From: Hortaea werneckii
Lineage: Eukaryota > Ascomycota > Dothideomycetes > Mycosphaerellales > Teratosphaeriaceae
Direction of reading: 5' to 3'
Length of the DNA stretch: 64,000 nucleotides
Assembly (NCBI GenBank): GCA_037044905.1
Contig: JBAOKB010000162.1
Span: forward strand, 352,388 to 416,387
The position numbers were made by a program, and so were the translations under genes. Below the pieces are notes generated by a model that ran no database searches, was not told the origin of the DNA, and saw nothing but the letters and a program-made list of their open reading frames with translations. How positions within the stretch are numbered: position 1 is the stretch's first letter; every line of letters begins with the position of its first letter. This document shows, in pieces, positions 19,346 to 30,728 of the stretch.

Positions 19346-22300
19346 CTTTAAATACCCTTAAGGAATTTTGTACCTTAGACAATAATAGCTCTATCCGAGA
19401 ACCGAGACACTAGCGTTTAGTAACGTACTAACAATAATAATATTAAAGTCGCTAAACCGGACTACTACTATAGCGATTAATCGAAGCTCGACGACTAGCT
19501 TAATTAAATAGCACTTTACTTTCGTTTCGAAAACATTACTTAGGATCCTAAGAAGACTTTACTTATATCCTCTTACCTTAAGGGATAGGTCTAATAGTAG
19601 ATTCGACCTAGACTATATAAAGTCTTATACTAGAACATCGATACTAAGGGAATCTTTAATAGCTAGGACAATTATATTAAAGCTATTCGAAACATCTATA
19701 GGTTAAGTAACGAAAAACAAGTTGCTATCCGAGTTATCTAATACTTAAAATAGAAGACGTCTACTTCCTAGTATACCGCTAAGTTTAGGGAGTACTTAGG
19801 CAAGACTAGTTAGGACGACTAAGCCTTACTTACTATGTACTATACTAGACTTAAGGACAACGTTAAGGATAAACTTATATACTTAGGTATATCTTACGAC
19901 ACTCTCGAACTAATAATTTAGGACACTATCGAAATCGATAATAGGCTCTACGAGAGGAAGATAGAAAAACGCTATAATAGATAGTATCGCGGATAATCTA
20001 GCTATAACTCTACTAGCTAAATTAGAGGGTCTCGTCGCAATCCTAACATTATAGAATTAGATATTATCTAGCGTAAGCTAAAAGGAAAAAGCATACGAGG
20101 AGCTAAGGGTAAAGGGAAGTTCTAAGGGAATAGCAATAGAGGAAAGAAACGAGAAGGACTAAAGTACTATAATTGCTATAAGATAGGGTATTACGCACGA
20201 GACTACTATAGACGAAAGGTGCGACTATAGGAGTAGCTTAATATAATACTAGTAAAGGAACCTATTAACGAAACAAATAATAGACAAGGCGCCTACGATA
20301 TATCGAAACTCGTTAAGGAATTAAAGACGGAACTAGACTATAAGGCTATATATTAGACGGGTTATTACGACGACTATTATAAAACCTATAAATCGGATAA
20401 GTAAGCAAGTAGTTACTATCCTAAGAAATTATATAAGGCTAGGATAGAAATTAATATAATAACGTATAGGTAGCCGCTATAGTAAATAAGAGACTTAGGA
20501 AATTCCTAGAGAGGAAGGTCTCTACTACTATTTAATTAGGAGGATGTAACTCTATAAGAAAATATACCCCCCGAGTAGGAAGAAGAACTACTAAAGGAAA
20601 AAGAATCTCTATAAAACAACGATCCCGTACTAGAACTTATAGGACTAAACCTAGAACAATTATAGATGATCGCGTAAATAGTTGTAGTATAGGATAACGG
20701 CTTATCGGAAGAAGAATATACGGATAACAAAGAACTAGACGACCTTAAGATATCGATATTCGTAATCTAAGGATTAGAGCCGATTAGGAAAATAATAATC
20801 TTTATTATATACTAACTCGAAACTATGTTCCCTAAGATCTAAGGAAAACGACGACTTTACCTAATCGAATTTAATAACACACTTAGTTAGATTAGAGCAA
20901 TGTTCTAGAACTATTAACTCGCTAACGTTAACTACGACGTAGTAGTATACGTACAAGAACGACTACTAATTAGAAGTACGTTTTAACCTAATAGAAGCTA
21001 TATTACGCCTAATAGAATCTATATTCTAAGAAGGCTTAGGGAACAGATACAAGTAGTTAAAGGACGATTCTACGAATTATACTAAATCTAGGAAGTATAT
21101 TAGGAAGACCTTATATCGTTAGAGGCAATAAGACAGAAGTTAACTAAATTAGTAAGCTAATAGGAGATAAGACCTATCGGGTAACTAGTATAATTACTAA
21201 TATAGAGAAATATAATATTAAGGCATATTAAAGCTACTATTAAAGGACAGATTAAAGTATTAATAATATAAGGAAAGGTTATCCTAGGACCTAAGAACGG
21301 ACCCCTTAATTAGGAGATCTATCTTAAGGACGCTAACTCGCTAGGATACTATTTAAAAAACGAAGGATCCCTACTAATAGAAGTAGTCGCTAGGAAGTAA
21401 ACATTATCGAAGCTCTTATAGCATTAGTAGTACTAGTATTCCGTACTAAATACATTGTTAATAGACACATAACGTAAGCTATAATCGATTCCGGAGCTAG
21501 TAGAAACTTTATATCGACTAGCTTTATCTAGCGAAACGGGATCGCTACCTAACGAAAAAAAGACGGCGGATACGAGTTAATAGTTATAGATAGATTATCC
21601 CTATCTAAAGTAGATAGTAAAACAATGCCGCTAGTCCTAGCTATCTAATAGTACTACGAGACTATTAGCTTAGATATTATTAATATAGTTAGTTACGACA
21701 TCGTAATAGGGATACCTTAGTTAGAAAAGTATAACCCTCTAATAGATTAGAGGAAAAGAGTACTTAAGTTTAAGCAATATAGTTATATTACCGACATTTA
21801 CCCTACGTATTAATAGCGTACGATAGTAGATAAGGAAAGACAGTTCTGCGAATTAGAACATTAACCGATAATATACTCCGATAGAAACGGTAAGGAGATA
21901 GTCTCTATAGATACTAAGCTAGCCTAGCTAGGTTATAAGGTAAGAGATAAAAGGAGAACTAACGCACCTCTAGAGATCCCTAAAGAGTTTAAGAAATAGA
22001 AACTACTCTTCTAGGAAGAGGAAGGATTAGCCGCCTTACCTAGATACTAACTATAGGATTACTAAATATAACTTTAGCCTAGCAAAGATCTACTATAGGG
22101 GCTACTATATAGGTTATCCGAAAAAGAGCTTAAAGAGTAACGATAATAGCTAAAAGAAAAGAGCGATAAGGGATAGATAGAGAAATCTTAATCGCTAACT
22201 ACTTTACTAGTAATGTTCGTTTTAAAGAAAGGAGGCAAACTACGAATAGTAATCGACTATCGACGACTTAATAAAGTTACGGTTAAGAACCGATATCTAC

Positions 22301-25300
22301 TACCTAACATCGAAGAAATATAAGATCGACTTATTAGAGTAAACTAGTATTCGAAGATTAATCTACGAGACGTATTTTACGTAATACGGATAGCTAAGGG
22401 AGAAGAATAGAAGATAGCTTTTAGGACACACTATAGACTCTATTAATTCCGAGTTATACTAATAGGACTTACAAATACCCTAGCGACGTGTTAGTAGCTC
22501 GTTAATAATGTACTAAGAGACTTGCTCGATATTACTATTATAGTATACGTCGACGATATCCTAATCTTTACCTAAGGAAGCCGAGAATAATATACTAAAG
22601 ACGTATAAGTAGTATTAGAACGGCTTAGTATAGTAGACTTTAAGACCGTACCCGAGAAATATAAATTCTATAAGAAGGAAATCGAATTCCTAGGATTTAT
22701 TATTAATACTACTAGAATTAAGATGGACCTAAAGAAAGTATAATCTATCGAGGAATAGCTAACGCTAAAGACTATTAAGGATATCTAAGCCTTCCTAGGA
22801 CTCGCAAACTATAATAGAAAGTTTGTCGAAGGATACTCTAAGCTTATAATCCTACTTATAAGTCTTACGAAGAAAGATACTAAGTTCGTATAGATATAGA
22901 AGCAAGAATAGACATTCTAATAGCTTAAGCAAGTATGTATATAGTTACTAATACTTATACTATTCGATACAAAGAAACTAGTATAAGTCGAAACCGATAC
23001 ATCCGATTTAGCGATAGGTGCTTGCTTTACTTAAGAGTATAATAGCAAAAGACACCTAGTAGCGTACTACTTAAGAAAGATAACGCTAGTAGAACAGAAC
23101 TATAAGATTTATAATAAAGAACTATTAGCGATTGTTATAGTATTGCGACACTAGAGAGTTTACTATAAAGGAGCTATAGGACTAACGATATATACCGACT
23201 ATAAGAACCTTTAATACTTTATAACTACTAAGGATCTATTGCGTCGATAGTATAGATAGTTAGAGCTACTTAGACAATATAAGTTCGATATCTAGTATAT
23301 ACTAGGTAGAGATAATAGGCGCGTAGATGCGCTAAGTAGAAGAAGCGACTATATAGAAGGCAAAGACTAAAATTCGAAGACGTTGCTTAAGGTTAATAAA
23401 GATAGAAGCCTTACTACAAATATATAGGAGTTTAATAATATACTTTAAGTTCTACGAGATAAATAAGAAGAGTTCCCTATCAAATATAGGAAGTACTAAG
23501 TTCTACTAGAAAAGGAGTACGAATGTATTAAAGACTATTATAATAGCCGAACTATAGGACACCTAGGGATTACGAGAACAATCGATTTAATTAGACGGAA
23601 CTTTGCTTTTCTATAGATGCAAAAGAAAGTTACTAATTATATTAGACAATGCGATAGTTACTAAAAGAATAAAGTATCGCGACATGCGAAGTGTAGTAAC
23701 CTCTAATTCCGAGAACCTTTAGACACACTATAGAGAGAGGTTATAATAGACTTTATTACTAAACTACCGACATCTATAGACCTAGCTACGGAGGTTGTTT
23801 ATAATTTAATACTTGTTATAGTAGACACCTTAACTAAGTATATATACTTTATATTATATAAAGAATTAATAATAGCTATAGAACTCGTATACCTCGTACT
23901 AGATAGGCTAATTAGACATTATAGAATTCTAAAAAGCTTTATTACTAATAGAGATAAGCTGTTTACGTCAAATTTCTAAAAATTACTCTTAAAACAAATT
24001 AGAATTAAATACAAACTATCTATAGCGTTCTACCTAGAGATAGATAGTTAAACTAAAAGAACAAACTAGTTACTTAAAGCATACTTACAGCACTACGTTA
24101 ACTATATACAAAACAATTAGGTTTCGCTACTACTAATAGTATAGTTAGCATTAAATAATAATGCTTCGGAAACAACAAAAGAGACGCTATTTTTCCTTAA
24201 TTATAGAAAAACACCTAACTTATTTATAGAACCTAGGACATTAGTAAAAGCCGATAGAGCTATAGTTATAGTAGGAGAATTGTAAAAGGCGTATATAACT
24301 GCCTAAAATATAATCCGACATTCGTAATAGCGAATCTAATAATAGCGATTTAAAGAATTAAAAACGGCACCTTAGCTTAAGAGGGGGGATAAGGTATATC
24401 TTCTAATAAAGAACCTAAAGATAAAACAGAAGACAAAGAAACTAGATTACGTTAAGGTCGGACTATTTTTAATTGCCGAACAAAGAGGCGTAGTTAACTA
24501 CCGACTCGAACTTCTACTAGATACTAGGATCTATCTAGTATTCTATATATCCTTGTTAGAACCTATATACCCCAACGCTATACTATAAACGACGTTCTAT
24601 TATTAGGAACAAGAGGACAACGAATATAAAGTTAAAAAAATTATAGACTACGACAAGAAGAGTTAGCGATACCTTATTAAATAGAAAGGATATTTTAGCA
24701 ACGAAAACATATAGGAACTACTTACTAATTTTAACTGCCTAAAGTTGCTACGTTAGTACTACCGGAAAAGTCGATAGACTAATTAATGTTTCCGAGAGTC
24801 TCTATTATTAAAGGAGTAAGACTTACGGTAGTAGCTACTATAGGACAATTCCTATTATTCTCGAAAGTACTATTAGCCTCTATCTCTAACGTAAGGTATT
24901 TAGCTTTCCGAGCTATACGACCCTTAGCTTAACGAAGGATCTTCTTGTTTCGTATTAACCGAGCTATTATAGTAGCTAATAACTCTTTATCCTTATCTAC
25001 TTTCCGTTAGTACTCTTTACGAGTCTTATCTAGGGATTCCTAAGATATATTTATACATTTCTTGCCCTAACGTACGTACTTAGAGTACCGAAGGTTAGTT
25101 AAATTAGACATAATAATATAAAGATAGTTATGCGAAGAATAACGTTTATAAGGGAAGAAAACCGGACGACTATTCCTTTCGATTTCGGCGGTAAGGCGCG
25201 AACATCTTTTCTTAGAAGAAGAAATCTCTAGTTAAAGAGACATCGCGGAAAGGGAGGAAGTACTATAAACCGACACAAAGTACGCGGGGATAGCGACATT

Positions 25301-25339
25301 ATAAGCTTTAGGGACAAAGTTAGGCTAGAAGGGGGATAG
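19346..25339 (+). pseudogene. Decayed gag-pol of the LTR retrotransposon
   Basis: Recognisable relics, each interrupted by stops elsewhere in the frame: zinc knuckle with C-x2-C-like spacing near 20163-20211; protease IIDSGAS at 21482-21502; reverse transcriptase segment KKGGKLRIVIDYRRLNKV near 22216-22280 and the active-site YVDD in IVYVDDILIF near 22540-22570; RNase H with ETDTSD near 22990 and TIYTDYKNL near 23190, ending in a VDALSR motif near 23330; integrase zinc-binding H/C residues near 23560-23690 and core near 23740-23860; chromodomain-like IIDY...KGYF near 24640-24700. No intact frame of meaningful length exists. Families are named from motif order only. Confidence 0.92.
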
Positions 25340-25741
25340 TATTACGAATATAGTTACGAGACGGTTAGACCCGAAGCGATTAGCTAGTAAGGGCTAGGGA
25401 GGAAAGGAGTTACGTAACGTATATATAGGTAAGCGCTACCTTAGTAGGCAACTAACTATATATATATAAGTAAGCGACTAGTTAACGAGCGACTAGGCGA
25501 TTATTAAGCGACTAATTGCTAAGTAACTAAGCGATTAAGTATATAAAGACACAAATCTCTTATATATATAACTAGATACGTTTCTCGTTAGGAGTTCGTG
25601 TGTTTAACTTATATTATAATCCGACTGTTAGGTAGAGAACTAATAGCCTTGTTACAATTAGTTATCCTATAAACTAGTTGTCTTAACACATCTGTTCCAA
25701 AGAGCTCTAAACCCGTAATACTACTTCGTAGGGTCGCAACA
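25340..25741 (+). repeat. 3' LTR, 402 bp
   Basis: Same length as the 5' LTR. Differences between the two are nearly all transitions by eye, with at least one transversion. The outer (3') end keeps TpG/CpA sites that are mutated in the 5' copy, so mutation falls off towards both ends of the element. Confidence 0.95.
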
Positions 25742-25889
25742 TAGGATTTCTTAATTGCAATTCTTTTACCGGTGCTTTTATAACGGCTTCCTTAAGAGTT
25801 TAATAAAGCGTACGGAGGTACCTAGGTAGTTCGCCTCGCATGACCTCTGACGCCAAGGATGGTCTTGGCCGTCCTTAAGAAGTCGTAGT
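25742..25889. repeat. Target duplication plus part B' of the tandem duplication
   Basis: TAGGA (25742-25746) repeats the left target site. 25747-25889 is the unmutated counterpart of 18711-18853. It includes a TACCTAGGTA palindrome at 25819-25828. Confidence 0.9.
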
Positions 25890-26082
25890 GGACTTCTCAC
25901 TCGCTTCGTCAAATCCTTTGAGTCGGTATACAGTGACGCACCGCGGCCGACATTCTTAAGGTCAGGACACTTTTGGTCGTCACCAAATCGAATGTCATAT
26001 GTCCACCGACTTATGTTGTTGGTTGCAGTGCTCTCTTGAAATCCACTGTTCAACGAGAACTTCGAAAGGCACCAACATCCAT

Positions 26083-27213
26083 CATGCCTAAGCCATACTC
26101 ACTAGGTGCGGCCGCCCTGTATTTCGTTGCAGGAGTTTCTGCTCAATACGCATTCCGGTGCCATCGCCTCCTGTGCCGAACTTGACTGTGGCTATCCATT
26201 CTCACGCTACGAAAACGAATCCTGCATTATTCAAAACCATGAATACCGAGTCAACGGTATGGTCCCATTTGAGTCGCCACTCTACTCGCAAGACTTGACC
26301 TGGACTGTCGCTCAATCGTACATGCAGTTTCCGGAAAACTCTACAATCACGACTGTCAAAGATTATTACTTAGGCACACCACCTGACTTGGATCTCACTT
26401 CGGAGCAACAACTTGGCTGTGCCTTATTTTTCATCGACTCAAATGCCACTTTTCCGACACTTCCGTCAACTACGGATCCGTAAGCAAACCCTCCGAGCCA
26501 GTGTCCTTCCGTGTTAGGGTCTGAGTGTGTCGAAGCCTTGAGATCGCGCGCGGCGGACGCTGCAACCAGTAATCGCCCTGACTCGTCGGAAAGCCTATGT
26601 GAGCAAATGCGTCAAGGGTTTGAAAGCTCTGTGCCTCCTGAATGCTCAGCCATTACAAATTCGACAGAATGGGGGCGGATTGATGCTAGGCGAATGTAGA
26701 ATCTTGGTATTAGTGGCGTACAAGATGTCATGCTAACGTGATACTAGCACTGACGGGTCTACAAGCACCGCAACCTCGTAAGTCACGCAGCTCTTTCATG
26801 CTCGTTTTTGTGAGACTTCACTGACGAGAACAGCAACACGAGCACAGAACGCTTCAACAAATTGCCACCCTGTGATCCCCTCGTACAACGACCTTGCCCT
26901 TACTCTCAACTACAGCAAAAATTACCCGTACTCTGGCCCAGGTCGACGACTGCTGCTAGGTGTGAATGGGACACTTGTCGGCTACTTTGAAGGGTATCAA
27001 GCTGTGCCGATCCTGACGTTGTTCATGTCTGCAGAAGACGAGGGGGCCGAGGAATCGGGCGAGCCTCAGAATGACATCTCTTGTCTGCAGGCTCCGCCGG
27101 AGATGTACGGTTACGGAGGCGCCTTGACTGGAGGAGCATGTCGAATGGCGGCGGATAATGGATTTTTGCAATGGGTTTTGCTCATATCTTCATTAATCGT
27201 GATTTTAATGTAG
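26083..27213 (+). pseudogene. Broken gene for a secreted, probably GPI-anchored Cys-rich protein
   Basis: I do not recognise the family. ATG 26083 opens a good signal peptide (MPKPYSLGAAALYFVAGVSA). About 25 residues on, the frame must shift by one base near 26140-26158 to enter the frame that carries CAELDCGYPFSRYENESC and N-glycosylation sites. That frame is cut by TAA at 26481-26483, yet the same frame continues coherently for ~70 codons (QCPSVLGSECVEAL...), so TAA looks like a CAA changed at a CpA site. An intron is plausible at 26696-26747 (GTAGAA...GCTAAC...TAG); a second (about 26778-26828) is less sure. The end is a hydrophobic tail (FLQWVLLISSLIVILM) after Gly/Ala, as in GPI-anchor signals. 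It begins ~190 bp beyond the RIP-affected retrotransposon. Confidence 0.62.
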
Positions 27214-29295
27214 GAACCTTGCTGTAGAATTTGTCCGAAGACACGGAAAGCAACCTGATGAGATAACCGCCTTGCACAACAACAATTTATGGTACAAGAA
27301 TTTGGGGTGATCCATCAATCTGCCATCGCCAATCGGCCCTTTCAATCCATCATCAACCCAGGAAGTCATCATTCGCTTTACCAATAGACGTATAGACGAG
27401 AGAAGGAACTCCTTTTGGGATGGCAACGCTCTCTATTTTGATCAACATGCTATATGTTGCCGGAAGGCCTTACCGATACACGTTAGGGATAACAGTGCTC
27501 CCACCTCGACCCTTTTTTTCACATGGTGTTGGAGAGCATCACCGCACCTCTATTTCCTCTGTGGTCCTAGTGAGCATTGCCAACAGACACGGAATGGGAA
27601 AGCCTTCGGAGGATATGGTGAGAATTGAACAAGTTCTCGGGCATGATACACTTCCGAGGGAAGACATTCAACAAGCAATGTCGTCCGTGACCTATTAGGA
27701 GTGTCAATCTAATCAGACGCTGGGGAATGATATGTATCTTATGGGATCTATGTCTTGCAACGCTACGTCGTCGACCGCATTGCTCTCGGCCTCTTCTTCT
27801 CTAGTACTCGACTTCTAGTCATCTTCCTCGTCATGGACTTGATCATATATTTCGTCGTCATAGAATTGGCCGTCGTCGCTGAGGGTCGTCTACACTGGAT
27901 TCCAGTAGGCCAAATGAGTCGTTCTATTAAGTCTGATCGTCCATATAGACTATTGAATCGTCGTGAGGGTTGCACCGACTTTTCTGCTTTTCAATGATGT
28001 TTGATTGTTGTAATGGGCAAAAAGTGGTGTTTTTGCTCGGGTCTGTGGAATTGGTTAGTATCGTCGAAAGGGTAATGTGTTGGACGCCTCGGCTTACCGG
28101 CTATCGTTCACTGGTGTTCGGTGTGTTGCAAGCTCTCGGGAGTATAAAGGACAAAATGAGTTAGATTTAATTGATGATGAATGCAATCAAATTCCAGATG
28201 AGGGATGAGCGAACTGATCCTAGACGGATCGAAGTTTGGTGGGGAGCAGCGTTGCTCTGTGCTCAGGACTTGAAGCGACGAGTCTAGTCTCCAAACGCTG
28301 TGTGCATTTGGCTCAGAACGTGCGGAAGCAAGTTGGATCGCCCCACAACAACTTTCTTCGTTGTCGGCGACAGGACTTTGATAAATTAAGCCTTCACGAC
28401 AACTTACTAACCTTCTAAGGACTTTGCAAAGAAGCAAGGTCGCAGCGATCAACGTCTCGTGGGCCACGGCAGTCAGCAACAAAGACGAGTAAAAACTCAT
28501 TGCCAGCCTCACATTAATTGAATCAAGCCTGTCGCTCTAGCCCTATTTGAGATTCGACTGAGACGAGCCACTCGATGCATTCGAATGCTATGGCTCTAGT
28601 CCTGCTATCATAACTCCGATACTACTGCTCTCGTTCTGTACGCGGTGCTCGTTGCAAAGCGCCTACTTCTCACTGATATCTGGGCTGGACCTCAGTCTAC
28701 ACGTCAGTGACCTCGCCTTGACTTGACATCCCTGTCGCTCGTCTTCAACGTTGACTTGTCTTGTTTCTTCAAAGCATCGGAAGGGGTCTCTGCAAAGATG
28801 GAGAGATCGTCATAAGATGAAAAGCCGGCGTCCGTCATCTCGTGATCGGACTGATAAATGTGGACAAGTGTTCACATCACCAGCAGTATTCTGAGAAGAG
28901 CGTCGCTCAGGATCTTGTGCGGAATCGGGCGAAGACGACGAGGATTACTTACAAGTAGAACGGGATCGAAAGACTAGACGAGGGGACGGGCGATGGCTTT
29001 GATGATTTCACGGGTAATGAAGACTGTGCGATTGATCAGAAGTAAGCAGGAGCTTCACATGCTATGAAGGCTCAGAATCGTTGCATGTGAGCACATCTGA
29101 ATCTTCACTTGAGAGAAGCCCTTTATCACATGCAAGTCTCTCTCATATAATAGTTTGCCTAGAAAATGTTTTCTTCTATTAACATCTCTCGCCATTAACC
29201 ATTTGCCAATATTCGGCTTGACTTCCTCTTCTTAGCCAACTTCATAGCGGATCAAGCCTTTAGTAGCAACCGTCCGTCTAATTATCACAACAAAC
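27214..29295. other. Two-kilobase region without a supported gene
   Basis: Small frames of up to 134 codons occur on both strands, none with recognisable features. On the minus strand, about 27760-27880 reads as an Asp/Glu-rich stretch broken by a TAG, possibly an old coding relic. The last 100 bases hold the promoter and leader of the next gene. No repeats or RNA genes recognised. Confidence 0.4.
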
Positions 29296-29964
29296 ATGGC
29301 TGGAAGCAGTCGCCTTCCAATGGCGGGTCTCGCGAAAATGAACGACGACCAACTTAGTCGCAATGGAAAGCTCAAAATTGACGAGCGTGAGGAAGGGGAC
29401 GAGGAGCCGGAAGACGGCGGAGTTGATATAGACGACACGGCATACGACGAGCATTACATTACCGATGAGGATGAGGATGAGGACGAGGACGACGACGAGG
29501 ACGACGATGAGGACGAGGATGAGGACGAGGTCGAGGATGAAGACGAGGTCGAGCATGAGGACGAGATTACAAAGAACATCAAACAACGCTATCAACTGAG
29601 CACTTTGGAAGCATTCTGGTTGTCGTACGAAGAGGACGGGAAAGAGAACTTAGATCTCGATGACGAGAAGGTCTGCGAGATGATCGGTCTAGGATATCTC
29701 GCTTTCAAAGAGTTTGGCGAGATGGTCGACGTTCCGCCAAAAGAGGTGTTGAAAGCCGCAAGAGACGAGTACCGCAGGTCCCAAGCAGCAGCTGGATCTG
29801 TTGAACGCACGCTTGCGTTTAGAACGTGGGATCTACAAATGACGACAGGAGCGCGTAAGCCGCCAAGAGTGGACATGCTACCTAGTTTGTACCAGCTGGA
29901 CGAGGAAAGTCGGAAGAAGAGCCAGCAGAAGGAGAAGCTCCAGCGCAAAGAGAGCGGACAGTGA
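29296..29964 (+). CDS. Acidic orphan protein, 222 aa
   Basis: I do not recognise the family. Residues ~30-95 are extremely acidic: about 55-95 is a nearly pure Asp/Glu run coded by GAC/GAG/GAT repeats (29465-29570). The remainder (about 97-170) has a plausible helical fold with STLEAFWLSYEEDGKENLDLDDEKV, and the C-terminus is basic (RKKSQQKEKLQRKESGQ). Such charge patterns occur in histone chaperones and chromatin factors, but nothing specific supports that. The start ATG follows a CAACAAAC leader (CACAACAAACATGG), a good fungal context. A +1 shift just before the stop would add ~27 codons of similar composition, so the C-terminus is uncertain. It lies in the accessory region beside dispersed repeats. 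Confidence 0.6.
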   Translation: MAGSSRLPMAGLAKMNDDQLSRNGKLKIDEREEGDEEPEDGGVDIDDTAYDEHYITDEDEDEDEDDDEDDDEDEDEDEVEDEDEVEHEDEITKNIKQRYQLSTLEAFWLSYEEDGKENLDLDDEKVCEMIGLGYLAFKEFGEMVDVPPKEVLKAARDEYRRSQAAAGSVERTLAFRTWDLQMTTGARKPPRVDMLPSLYQLDEESRKKSQQKEKLQRKESGQ

Positions 29965-30249
29965 TTAAGGAGTTGGCTGCGAAGGAGAGGGACGGTGACG
30001 GAGGACCAGCTGCGCAGGATGGACGAGGCGGTAGCTAGAACTTGATAAGATGGACATCTGAGAAGGCGGCATCTAATAAGAATGCGGACGAGGAGAGATG
30101 GTCGGAGCTGCATCAAAGGCGGGAAAGGGGGAACGAGGAGCGACTATGGACGAGGTCTCTCTTATGCATTATGCGATCTTACTCGAGCATTCAGAAGGAG
30201 GACGAGGTGACATTATCAGAATGATTACTCCAAAGTATGAGCATAGAGA

Positions 30250-30329
30250 CGGCGGTGCGATAGCAGACGAGAATGAGATGTGTAATACGAGCGTATGTTG
30301 TACTGTAGCTCGGTAGCAAAAGTAATTGA
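30250..30329 (+). repeat. Dispersed 80-bp repeat, copy 2
   Basis: Direct match to 7852-7931, ungapped, about 84% identical by eye. Confidence 0.7.
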
Positions 30330-30432
30330 TTTTCAACACGAGTCTACATCCGGTTCTACACTAAATCAGATTAATCGTGAATTGCATTCAGGAATCGTAA
30401 ACTTATTGCTAAGTTAATAAGGAAAACGCAAC

Positions 30433-30495
30433 CTGCCTCGTATATTACATTGCCCTTGAACGAGGCGAAAAGGAGCACTTTGGCTTTGTCTCAAC
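30433..30495 (+). repeat. Dispersed 63-bp repeat, copy 2
   Basis: Inverted relative to 18200-18262; 58 of 63 positions identical. Confidence 0.8.
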
Positions 30496-30728
30496 GTGGT
30501 GGTATGATCATGGGTGCAATGGTGAGATATCATATCTGATTAATTGGATCGTAAAGCGCATTTGAGACACGCGGAGCCGCAAACACAAAATACACCATAA
30601 AGTAGATCAACTTCGAGAGAACTAACTCGCTCGCAGCTGCTTCGTGAAGCGCGGTGTATAATACTGAAGATTCTGAGTCGGCTTTAACAAGAGACTGCTC
30701 ACAGAAACTTCTTCAAAAGGCCCAGGCC

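Larger units (their letters stand above)
18944..25741 (+). mobile_element. Ty3/gypsy LTR retrotransposon with chromodomain, RIP-inactivated
   Basis: A complete but dead element of 6.8 kb. Two 402-bp LTRs (18944-19345 and 25340-25741) are flanked by the 5-bp target duplication TAGGA. The 5' LTR starts TG and ends CA; the 3' LTR now starts TA, a TpG-to-TpA change. A polypurine tract (AGAAGGGGGATAG, 25327-25339) lies just before the 3' LTR, fixing the plus orientation. Decayed domains in order are a gag zinc knuckle, protease, reverse transcriptase, RNase H, integrase and a chromodomain, which is the order of chromoviruses. All frames are broken by many stops, mostly TAA/TAG from CpA or TpG change. 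It cannot encode working proteins. Confidence 0.95.
29965..30728. other. Intergenic region carrying two dispersed repeats
   Basis: Holds the second copies of the 80-bp (30250-30329) and 63-bp (30433-30495) repeats within 250 bp. No supportable gene; several GAGGA/GGACGAGG-rich stretches at 29990-30200 may be decayed extension of the acidic gene. Confidence 0.5.

Noticed and set aside
29278..29595. Minus-strand hydrophobic frame (LVLILVLIVVL-type) resembling a membrane protein
   Set aside because: It is the antisense of the Asp/Glu codon repeat in the acidic gene; GAC/GAG read backwards gives Val/Leu runs.
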